Source: CAYSND01 sp964642235
GTDB lineage: Bacteria > Bacteroidota > Bacteroidia > Bacteroidales > UBA932
Direction of reading: 5' to 3'
Assembly (NCBI GenBank): GCA_964642235.1
Contig: CAZXOP010000105.1
Location: 1-6,744, forward strand
DNA length: 6,744 nt
Position numbers and translations under genes: made by a program. Shown here in pieces: positions 1 to 6,218 of the stretch. Positions within the stretch are counted from its first letter, which is position 1; the number at the start of each line of letters is the position of its first letter. Below the pieces are notes generated by a model. It saw nothing but the letters and a program-made list of their open reading frames with translations. It searched no databases and had not been told where the DNA came from.

Positions 1-530
1 AACTCTCAGAAAAACATATTGTCATAGTGGAATATGGGATAGAGTCGTGCTACGATAGCACCCTTCTGAGGATTAATCGGGGGCACACCTTCGCACAAGC
101 AGAGGCTGCAGTTAAAGCCACTGCGGAGAGGGGAATAAGACAAGGAGCCCATTTTATCTTAGGTCTCCCCGGTGAAACCAGGGAGGAGATGTTGGAGATG
201 ACCTCGTTCATAAACCCCCTTCCACTTAACTCTCTTAAATTTCATCAGTTACAGATAGTTAAAGGGACCGCAATGGAGAGGGAGTTCTCCGAGAAACCAA
301 ATGATTTTATTCAATTCACACTTGAAGAGTATATAGATTTCTTCATTGACATTTTAGAGAGACTCCGCCCCGATTTCCATATAGAGAGATTTGCAGGGGA
401 GGTTCCTCCCCGTTTCGTAAATAGTACCCCATGGGGACTTATTCGAAATGTGGAGTTACTAAGGCTTCTCGAAAAACGCCTTGAAGAGCGGAACACCCAT
501 CAGGGTGCGAGACTAAAAGGGGCATTATAA
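1..530 (+). CDS. TIGR01212-family radical SAM protein, C-terminal part (5' end outside window)
   Basis: The reading frame is open from base 3 through the left edge to the TAA at 528-530, giving 175 residues. A GTG at 27 could be taken for a start, but it lies inside a conserved strand (HIVIVEYGIES), so the true start is upstream. Visible landmarks are the strand VEYGIES, INRGH, the loop HFILGLPGETREEM, then LKFHQLQIVKGT and a tail with ERFAGEVPPR and a final THQG. This order is typical of the YhcC/YtqA-like radical SAM family (TIGR01212), whose members are usually about 300 residues, so roughly the C-terminal half is present. The CxxxCxxC cluster that would bind the 4Fe-4S centre and S-adenosylmethionine must lie upstream and cannot be checked. 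The exact substrate cannot be told from this fragment; some relatives are thought to act on tRNA. A 133-bp gap and a promoter separate it from guaB, so it is probably a separate transcription unit. Confidence 0.88.
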   Translation, partial: LSEKHIVIVEYGIESCYDSTLLRINRGHTFAQAEAAVKATAERGIRQGAHFILGLPGETREEMLEMTSFINPLPLNSLKFHQLQIVKGTAMEREFSEKPNDFIQFTLEEYIDFFIDILERLRPDFHIERFAGEVPPRFVNSTPWGLIRNVELLRLLEKRLEERNTHQGARLKGAL

Positions 531-612
531 ATTCACAGCCATAGTACCAAATGTTATTATAATATCAAAAAGTCATAACCATTTAATATTACGATAATAA
601 AAAAACCCTTTA

Positions 613-645
613 TTTGTTTTCACGCTCTTTTTTTCTATATATTTG
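613..645 (+). promoter_or_regulatory. Predicted Bacteroidota sigma-ABfr promoter for guaB operon
   Basis: A TTTG at 613-616 (-33 element) is followed after 21 bases by TATATTTG at 638-645, an exact match to the Bacteroidota -7 consensus TAnnTTTG. It sits in the only sizeable intergenic stretch before the guaB operon. Transcription would begin near 650-653, leaving a leader of only about 11-14 bases before the ATG at 664. The match and spacing are seen directly; promoter function is inferred. Confidence 0.65.
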
Positions 646-663
646 CAAGTTAAAAACAGGTCT

Positions 664-2136
664 ATGAGTACACTCAATAACTTCAATATTCCGGAAGGAC
701 TAACATTCGATGATGTTTTGTTAATCCCCGCTCGCTCGGAAGTCATGCCGAGAGAAGTAGATACCGACACTAAATTTTCTAAGGAAATCTCTCTCCATTC
801 CCCTGTCGTATCGGCAGCAATGGATACTGTTACAGAGGCAGAATTGGCTATAGCAATGGCAAGAGCAGGTGGTATAGGGGTGATTCATAAAAATATGTCT
901 ATCGAGAGACAGATGGATCATGTCAGGAGGGTTAAGAGGGCAGAAAATGGGATGATTTATGACCCCATTACCATTCATAAAGATGCCACAGTCGGGGACG
1001 CACTCCGTCTGATGTATGAAAACCATATCGGAGGAATACCTGTTGTCGATGCCAATGGCTTTTTAGCCGGTATCGTTACCAATCGCGACCTCCGCTTCCA
1101 GGATAACATGAAGACCCCGATAGCCGAGATTATGACCAAGGAGAATCTCGTTACCACTACCGGTGAGACTGACTGGAAAGAGGCTACAGAGCTCCTGAAA
1201 AAGTATAAAATAGAGAAACTATTGGTGGTCGATAATGACGGCAAGCTCCGTGGGTTGATTACCTACAAGGATATGATGAAAATCAAGGACAATCCCAAGG
1301 CAAGCAAGGATTCAAAAGGGCGTCTTTTGGTTGCTGCCGCAATGGGTGTTAATGGGGATGTCCTCGACAAGGTGGAAAAATTAGTCTCCGTTCATACTGA
1401 TGCCATAGTGGTAGATACTGCACACGGGCACTCGGTTTTTGTTCTTGAAACAATAAAGAAGATCCGCAAAGCATTCCCTGAACTGCAGATAGTGGCAGGA
1501 AATATTGCTACCGCAGAGGCTGCAAAGGCACTCGCGGAGAGTGGGGTAGATGCTGTAAAGGTGGGAATAGGTCCCGGCTCCATCTGTACCACAAGAGTTA
1601 TTGCAGGGGTGGGGGTTCCTCAGCTCTCTGCTATTATGTTTGCAGCAGAAGCATTAAAAGGGACAGGAATTCCAATTATTGCCGATGGTGGAATAAGATA
1701 TTCGGGAGATATTGTCAAAGCACTTGCAGCCGGAGCCTCTTCTATTATGGCAGGCTCTCTCTTTGCAGGAGTCGAAGAGTCCCCCGGAGAGACCATTATC
1801 CTCAATGGAAGGAAGTTCAAATCCTACCGAGGGATGGGTTCATTGGAGGCAATGCAGCAGGGGTCTAAAGATAGATACTTCCAGGACATGGAAGATGATG
1901 TAAAGAAACTTGTTCCCGAAGGGATTGTTGCACAAGTTCCCTATAAAGGGACCCTCTCCGAGGTGGTTTACCAGATGCTCGGAGGGCTCCGTTCAGGGAT
2001 GGGATATTGCGGAGCGAGAAATATAGAGGAGCTTCGCAATGCTAAGTTTATTAGGGTTACCGCAGCAGGGGTTATCGAGAATCACCCTCACGATGTTACC
2101 ATAACAAGAGAATCTCCAAATTATAGTAGTCGATAA
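664..2136 (+). CDS. guaB: Inosine-5'-monophosphate dehydrogenase
   Basis: This enzyme oxidises IMP to XMP with NAD+, the committed step of guanine nucleotide synthesis in the cytoplasm. The product is 490 residues, normal for bacterial IMPDH. An N-terminal barrel segment (LTFDDVLLIPARS at 13-25) is followed by a tandem CBS (Bateman) insert at about 96-210, which in this family senses purine nucleotides. The second barrel half follows, with NAD-site Asp251 in VVDTAHGHS, the catalytic loop GPGSICTT with nucleophile Cys308, the IMP phosphate-binding DGG at 341-343, YRGMGS at 388-393, and a mobile flap carrying the catalytic Arg404-Tyr405 pair (DRYFQ) and PEGIVAQVPYKG. All key residues are present, so it should be active. 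ATG 664 is chosen over the in-frame TTG at 643, because that TTG lies within the predicted -7 promoter box and MSTLNNFNIPEGLTFDD resembles the usual N-terminus. The stop overlaps the next start by one base (TAATG). Confidence 0.97.
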   Translation: MSTLNNFNIPEGLTFDDVLLIPARSEVMPREVDTDTKFSKEISLHSPVVSAAMDTVTEAELAIAMARAGGIGVIHKNMSIERQMDHVRRVKRAENGMIYDPITIHKDATVGDALRLMYENHIGGIPVVDANGFLAGIVTNRDLRFQDNMKTPIAEIMTKENLVTTTGETDWKEATELLKKYKIEKLLVVDNDGKLRGLITYKDMMKIKDNPKASKDSKGRLLVAAAMGVNGDVLDKVEKLVSVHTDAIVVDTAHGHSVFVLETIKKIRKAFPELQIVAGNIATAEAAKALAESGVDAVKVGIGPGSICTTRVIAGVGVPQLSAIMFAAEALKGTGIPIIADGGIRYSGDIVKALAAGASSIMAGSLFAGVEESPGETIILNGRKFKSYRGMGSLEAMQQGSKDRYFQDMEDDVKKLVPEGIVAQVPYKGTLSEVVYQMLGGLRSGMGYCGARNIEELRNAKFIRVTAAGVIENHPHDVTITRESPNYSSR

Positions 2137-2748
2137 TGAAACGAATAGTTCTTCTCTTTTCCGCACTTTTATTACTCTCTTCGTGTCATCTTATTGATAG
2201 GATTTTCAAAGGAGAAGTAGTTGCACGACTTGGGACTAAGGTGCTTCACGAGAGTGAGATAGCACAGTTAATCCCCAATGATGCCTCTGCGGAGGATAGT
2301 ATAAGGATTGTTAACGCATATATTAATTCATGGGCTACCAAGCACCTCCTCCTCTCAATGGCAGAAAAGCAGCTCTCTAAAGAGCAGAAAGATGTTCAGA
2401 AAGAGTTGGATGATTATCGAAGGTCACTTCTTGTCTTTAGATATGAGAAGACATTTGTGGAGCAGAGGCTCGATACTCTGATAACAGACTCGGAGTGCAA
2501 AAAGTACTATGAGGAGAACNNNNNNNNNNNNNNNNNNNNNNNNNNNNNNNNNNNNNNNNNNNNNNNNNNNNNNNNNNNNNNNNNNNNNNNNNNNNNNNNN
2601 NNNNNNNNNNNNNNNNNNNAAAAAGATTAAAGACATTATCTTGAGCAAAAGAAAACAGGAGTTGATTTTAAATTTGGAACGAAATCTGCTTAATGATGCT
2701 TTAGATGATAATAAATTAGTAATCTATAATAAAAAGAAAAATGAATAA
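2136..2748 (+). CDS. PPIase-like lipoprotein of the guaB-surA operon, interrupted by assembly gap
   Basis: Two pieces of what appears to be one gene flank a run of 100 N. The first piece (2136-2519, 128 residues) starts with a signal sequence and a lipobox L14-S15-S16-Cys17, so the product is probably exported and lipid-anchored. It continues as a mostly helical, charged region (VARLGTKVLHESEIAQLIP to ECKKYYEEN) resembling the N-terminal helical part of SurA/PpiC-type chaperones. The second piece (2620-2748, 42 residues, IKDIILSKRKQ to YNKKKNE) resembles the C-terminal helix that closes these proteins. The pieces are in different frames only because the gap length is a placeholder. From memory, homologues beside surA in Bacteroidales are about 280-300 residues, so some 110-130 residues are hidden, and no catalytic parvulin motif can be seen. 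The start overlaps the guaB stop by 1 bp and the end overlaps surA by 8 bp. A chaperone role in envelope protein folding is inferred from context; peptidyl-prolyl isomerase activity is unproven. Confidence 0.75.
2520..2619. other. Assembly gap of 100 N
   Basis: Exactly 100 consecutive N, the conventional placeholder for a scaffold gap of unknown size. It lies wholly inside the lipoprotein gene. The 384 bases before it are a whole number of codons and the coding frame after it starts at its first base, so an intact gene needs a gap length divisible by three, which 100 is not. Confidence 0.97.
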
Positions 2749-4108
2749 GCCTCTTTTAAAAACGCTTTTTATCATAACCTTTATCTTTGCAGGGTGCTCC
2801 CTTTATGCCCAAAAATATCAAAACGGACTTATTGATAAGACAGTTGCACTTGTAGGAAATGAGATGGTAATGCTCTCTCAGATAGAATCTGAGGTGCAGA
2901 TGATGCAGTTTCAAGGGTATAGAGCAGATAAGAACCTTAGATGTGAGGTGTTCGAAAGGACTCTTGAGCATAAACTCTTTCTAACTCAAGCCCGACTTGA
3001 TAGTCTGAAAGTCAATGAAGATATGGTTAGATCCCAACTTGACCAGAGGCTTAATGAGGTTCTCACACAGTTAGGGGGGGAGAAAGAGACCGAAAAGCAT
3101 TTTGGAAAATCTCTATTCAAACTTCGCCAAGAGTGGACAGACAACTTTAGAGATCAGTCTCTTACTCAAGAGATGCAGAAAAATATTATTAGTTCTATTA
3201 CAGAGCTTACCCCTCGTCAGATAGAGACTTTTTATAAGAATACCCCAAAAGATAGTCTCCCGATAGTCTCCACCCAGTATCAGATTCGTCAGATAGTTGT
3301 TTACCCTAAAAAGGCAGATGCCGAGATGGTTGTCAGAGAGAAACTACTTGAGTTCAGAGAGAGAATTTTAGCAGGTGAAAGTTTCTCCATGCTTGCAAGA
3401 ATGTACTCCCAAGATCCGGGCAGTGCGATGAAAGGGGGAGAACTCGGTATGGCGTCAAAGTCGATATTTTGGCCGGTCTTTTCTGATGCGGCAGTCTCTC
3501 TGAAAGCAGGGCAGGTTTCACCTATTGTCGAAACCCCTGACGGATTCCATATAATCCAACTGATAGAGAAACAGGGTGAGATGTTTAATGCAAGACATAT
3601 TCTCCTTAAACCCACTTACGGCACCAAAGATAAAGAGAGGGCATTTCACCGTTTAGATTCTCTTAAAACCATGATTGTAAAAGATAGCATCCCATTCGAA
3701 GCAGTGGCAATGTATAACTCTGAGGACCCCAATTCGAGAACCAATGGGGGACTTGTCGCTGATCATCGTACAGGCTCTGTGCTTTTTGAAAAAGATCAGT
3801 TGAAACCGGCTGATTACACCATTCTTAAAGATATGAAAGAGGGTCAGATTTCTGCCCCTTTCGAATCTGTTGATGATGAGGGAAGAAGTGGAAACTTAGT
3901 CTATAAAATTATAAAACTCGAAAAGATAATCCCTTCTCATGTGGCCAATTTCAAACAAGATTATAATCTCCTTTCGGAGCTTGCTAAAAACAAACAGTCT
4001 TTAGAGGCGATTAATAAGTTTATAAAAGAAAAACAGGCAATCACATATATAGTTATAGACCCTCTCTTTCAAAATTGCCACTTTGAGAGAGAAGGATGGA
4101 TAAAATAA
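2741..4108 (+). CDS. surA: SurA-like periplasmic peptidyl-prolyl cis-trans isomerase / chaperone
   Basis: The predicted product (455 residues) is a periplasmic chaperone that escorts unfolded outer-membrane proteins toward the BAM machinery. After a signal sequence (likely cut at YA23|Q24), residues about 28-170 form the SurA N-terminal helical core, starting IDKTVALVGNEMVMLSQIE. Parvulin domain 1 follows at about 180-277 (IRQIVV, SMLARMYSQDP, GGELG, DGFHIIQL), then parvulin domain 2 at about 281-395 (ARHILLKP, YNSEDPNSRTNGGL, ending NLVYKIIKL). A C-terminal helix and the tail NCHFEREGWIK close the protein; I recall a similar tail in Bacteroides homologues. Domain 1 has Gln where the first conserved parvulin histidine is expected, and domain 2 lacks the second one, so isomerase activity is doubtful and a pure chaperone role is possible. 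A Cys19 in FAGC resembles a weak lipobox. The start overlaps the preceding gene by 8 bp, indicating translational coupling. The symbol is assigned by family resemblance. Confidence 0.88.
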   Translation: MNKPLLKTLFIITFIFAGCSLYAQKYQNGLIDKTVALVGNEMVMLSQIESEVQMMQFQGYRADKNLRCEVFERTLEHKLFLTQARLDSLKVNEDMVRSQLDQRLNEVLTQLGGEKETEKHFGKSLFKLRQEWTDNFRDQSLTQEMQKNIISSITELTPRQIETFYKNTPKDSLPIVSTQYQIRQIVVYPKKADAEMVVREKLLEFRERILAGESFSMLARMYSQDPGSAMKGGELGMASKSIFWPVFSDAAVSLKAGQVSPIVETPDGFHIIQLIEKQGEMFNARHILLKPTYGTKDKERAFHRLDSLKTMIVKDSIPFEAVAMYNSEDPNSRTNGGLVADHRTGSVLFEKDQLKPADYTILKDMKEGQISAPFESVDDEGRSGNLVYKIIKLEKIIPSHVANFKQDYNLLSELAKNKQSLEAINKFIKEKQAITYIVIDPLFQNCHFEREGWIK

Positions 4109-6213
4109 TGAGACTTTCGGCTATTCTCTCTACTTTACTCCTTTTTTGTTCGCTTTCTTTATCAGCACAAGAGAGCGAGCGTGGTGATAGCCTTATCCGT
4201 TTAATATCTGCCTCTCGTGCAAGTATGGTTAAGAGAGATTCTCTTCATCTAAGAAAAGTCATAGGTCCTGCCACTTTTCTTCATAATGATACCTATCTTC
4301 TCTGCGACAGTGCTTTATGGAGTGTCGATCAAAACTATATCGATGCCATAGGAAACGTTAAAATCATACAGAACAATACCACGCTTTCCGGGGACAGACT
4401 CCACTATAAAATCAAAGAAAATATTGCTCAGTTTCGTGGAACTCTTGTAGAATTACGAGATAAGGAGGGTAATCTTTTAAGGACCAAAGTGCTTGATTTT
4501 AACACAAAAGATAGTGTGGGGACCTTCTTTGACGGGGGGAGCATGTTAGACAAAGATGGCAATGTGATGGAGAGCCTTACAGGTATGTATGAATCCAAGA
4601 AGAAACTCTTTACATTTTACGATAGAGTTGAGATGTATTCAGACTCTCTTTTTATAGTGACGGATACTCTAAGATATCAATCCAAAACAGAGATAGCGAC
4701 TTTCGGCAGAAATACGCGTGGGTGGAAAGATGATGGTTTTATTCATGCTAATGGTGGGTGGTACGAAAAGAAGAGGGAGTATATGTATTTCTGTAATGAT
4801 GTCTATATTCAGACAAAGGAGCAAGAGATCTGGTGTGATGAACTCTATTTCGAACGTAATACCAACAATGCCGAGCTTTATAAAAACATTCAGATGATCG
4901 ATACCAAAAATGAGGTCGGCATTATGAGAGAGAAATTTGTCTATACGAGTAAACCAAAATTTGCAGAAGTTACCGAAAATCCTGTTTTTATCTCATTTGT
5001 TGAGGAGAACGGGGTCAAAGATACCATTTACTGTGTCGCAGATACGCTCCGTTACTATACTCAGAGGATGTGTGATATTGACTCTTCTGTGGTGGCACAG
5101 GCTAAGAAAAGGAGAGAGTTAATCGATATGGATCCGTATGAAGGGGCGAAAAAGAATATGGTTCCACCTACTATTGACACCTCCAATGAGGGGAATCAAA
5201 ACAATAAGAATAAAAATCAAAACCAGAACCAGAATCAAGACCAAAACCAGAACTTAAATCAGAATCGGAATCAGAACATGATGGGACCCCCGTCAAGAAG
5301 TAGGAACACCGGTATTAAGAATATTCAGGGACGAGGGAGTGATTATGACTCTTTCATGGAGCGATACCATCAGGATACTATCCCTAAAAAACAATCGTTA
5401 CAGAGTAAGGACTCTCTCGGAGTAAAAGGGGAGTCGTCTGCAAAAGATTCACTTGCTCTGGGAGATACGCTTGCCCCTATCCCTATCGACACCATCCCCC
5501 CTCCGCCCGATACATCACAGGTGGCTTTTGTAATAGCTTACCATAAAGTGAAAGTATTTAAGAGGGATTTACAGGTTCTGTGCGATTCCCTTATATATAC
5601 CGGAATAGACTCTATTGCAAGATTATACAAAGAACCGGTTATTTGGAATGATATAAAAAATCAGTTCTTAGCCGACAGTATTCAGCTTGTAATAAAAGAT
5701 AAGGCGATTAAAAAGGCAAATCTCCTCTCCAACGCCTTTGTCTCGAGCAAGGAGACGGAAATCTATTTCAATCAGGTAAAAAGCCCTGAGATGATAGCCT
5801 ATTTTCAAGAGAGCAAACTCTCTCGATTTGATGCTATGGGGGGTGTCAATGTCAGGATGTGTCTTACAAATGATGACAAAGTTATAACCACGCTAAACAA
5901 GAAAGAGTCTAAGTTAATGTCTGCCCGACTAAAAAAAGGGAACATAGAGAAAATCTACTACTTGGAGGATCTCAAACAGGATGTCCTCCCCATCTATGAC
6001 TTAAATGACGACGATCTTAAACTCAAAAACTTCGTCTGGAGGGGGGATGAACGCCCTGAAACACGTTTTGCACTTACCGAAAGAGTTATTATTCCTACTC
6101 GAAGGGATATACCGATAGATCCATTCTTCCCAATATTTAGAGAAACTGAAAGATTCTTTCCCAAAAAATTTGTAATTTTGCAAAATCTATTCATTTTTGG
6201 TAATAAACAGTAA
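4096..6213 (+). CDS. OstA/LptA-like protein, two beta-domains joined by Asn/Gln-rich linker
   Basis: The 705-residue product has a signal peptide (cut near LSA24|Q25) and no further membrane segment, so it should be periplasmic or outer-membrane associated. Residues about 45-345 are rich in short beta repeats typical of OstA/LptA folds (YLLCDSALW, YIDAIGNVKI, LSGDRLHYK, EIWCDELYFE). These build a jellyroll groove that carries lipopolysaccharide across the periplasm. A disordered linker (about 346-474) follows, with an Asn/Gln tract at 367-394 and a proline run IPPPPD near 467-472. Residues about 476-650 repeat the fold (LQVLCDSLIY, FLADSIQLVI, AMGGVNVR). It is far longer than LptA of enterobacteria (about 185 residues), as I recall for Bacteroidota members; some of its work may parallel the N-terminal domain of LptD. 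ATG 4096 overlaps surA by 13 bp. The in-frame ATG 4108 (701 residues) gives a TAATG junction like the one after guaB and is equally plausible. Confidence 0.85.
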   Translation: MDKIMRLSAILSTLLLFCSLSLSAQESERGDSLIRLISASRASMVKRDSLHLRKVIGPATFLHNDTYLLCDSALWSVDQNYIDAIGNVKIIQNNTTLSGDRLHYKIKENIAQFRGTLVELRDKEGNLLRTKVLDFNTKDSVGTFFDGGSMLDKDGNVMESLTGMYESKKKLFTFYDRVEMYSDSLFIVTDTLRYQSKTEIATFGRNTRGWKDDGFIHANGGWYEKKREYMYFCNDVYIQTKEQEIWCDELYFERNTNNAELYKNIQMIDTKNEVGIMREKFVYTSKPKFAEVTENPVFISFVEENGVKDTIYCVADTLRYYTQRMCDIDSSVVAQAKKRRELIDMDPYEGAKKNMVPPTIDTSNEGNQNNKNKNQNQNQNQDQNQNLNQNRNQNMMGPPSRSRNTGIKNIQGRGSDYDSFMERYHQDTIPKKQSLQSKDSLGVKGESSAKDSLALGDTLAPIPIDTIPPPPDTSQVAFVIAYHKVKVFKRDLQVLCDSLIYTGIDSIARLYKEPVIWNDIKNQFLADSIQLVIKDKAIKKANLLSNAFVSSKETEIYFNQVKSPEMIAYFQESKLSRFDAMGGVNVRMCLTNDDKVITTLNKKESKLMSARLKKGNIEKIYYLEDLKQDVLPIYDLNDDDLKLKNFVWRGDERPETRFALTERVIIPTRRDIPIDPFFPIFRETERFFPKKFVILQNLFIFGNKQ
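5194..5277 (+). repeat. Degenerate hexanucleotide repeat encoding Asn/Gln tract
   Basis: Bases here are imperfect tandem copies of AAYCAR (AATCAA, AACCAG, AATCAG), encoding alternating Asn-Gln in residues 367-394 of the OstA-like protein. Occasional Lys, Asp, Leu and Arg codons interrupt it. The six-base period keeps the frame, so slippage would change linker length without breaking the gene. Confidence 0.85.
6173..6186 (+). promoter_or_regulatory. Possible hutH promoter -7 box overlapping a palindrome
   Basis: TAATTTTG at 6173-6180 matches TAnnTTTG exactly and overlaps a perfect 12-bp palindrome ATTTTGCAAAAT at 6175-6186, within the last codons of the OstA-like gene. Transcription would begin near 6186-6188, about 31-33 bases before the hutH ATG. 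No good TTTG lies at the expected -33 distance, and similar boxes occur by chance inside guaB and surA, so this is tentative. Confidence 0.3.
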
Positions 6214-6218
6214 TTTAT

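Noticed and set aside
27..29. GTG as the start of the radical SAM gene
   Set aside because: The frame is open upstream to the edge and the preceding residues continue a conserved strand of the family, so the gene is truncated by the window.
554..600. AT-only inverted repeat (TTATTATAATAT with ATATTA...TAATAA) after the radical SAM gene, a possible terminator
   Set aside because: The stem has no G-C pairs, a 3-base bulge, a 20-base loop and no following T run, so it would be very weak; chance in AT-rich spacer is likelier.
643..663. TTG start for guaB adding seven residues
   Set aside because: The codon lies in the predicted -7 promoter box and the extra residues do not resemble an IMPDH N-terminus.
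721..1026. Antisense open frame opposite guaB (101 residues)
   Set aside because: It is opposite strongly conserved IMPDH codons, is low in recognisable motifs and has no promoter; a shadow frame. The same holds for the other minus-strand frames.
1635..1642. TATGTTTG inside guaB as an internal promoter
   Set aside because: It matches TAnnTTTG but lies mid-gene with no gene start nearby; treated as a chance match.
2782..2789. TATCTTTG early in the SurA-like gene as a promoter
   Set aside because: It lies downstream of the gene's own start, in the signal-peptide codons, and no gene begins soon after it.
5194..5277. Repeat tract considered as a CRISPR array
   Set aside because: The unit is a 6-base imperfect repeat in frame within a gene, with no spacers and no cas genes nearby.
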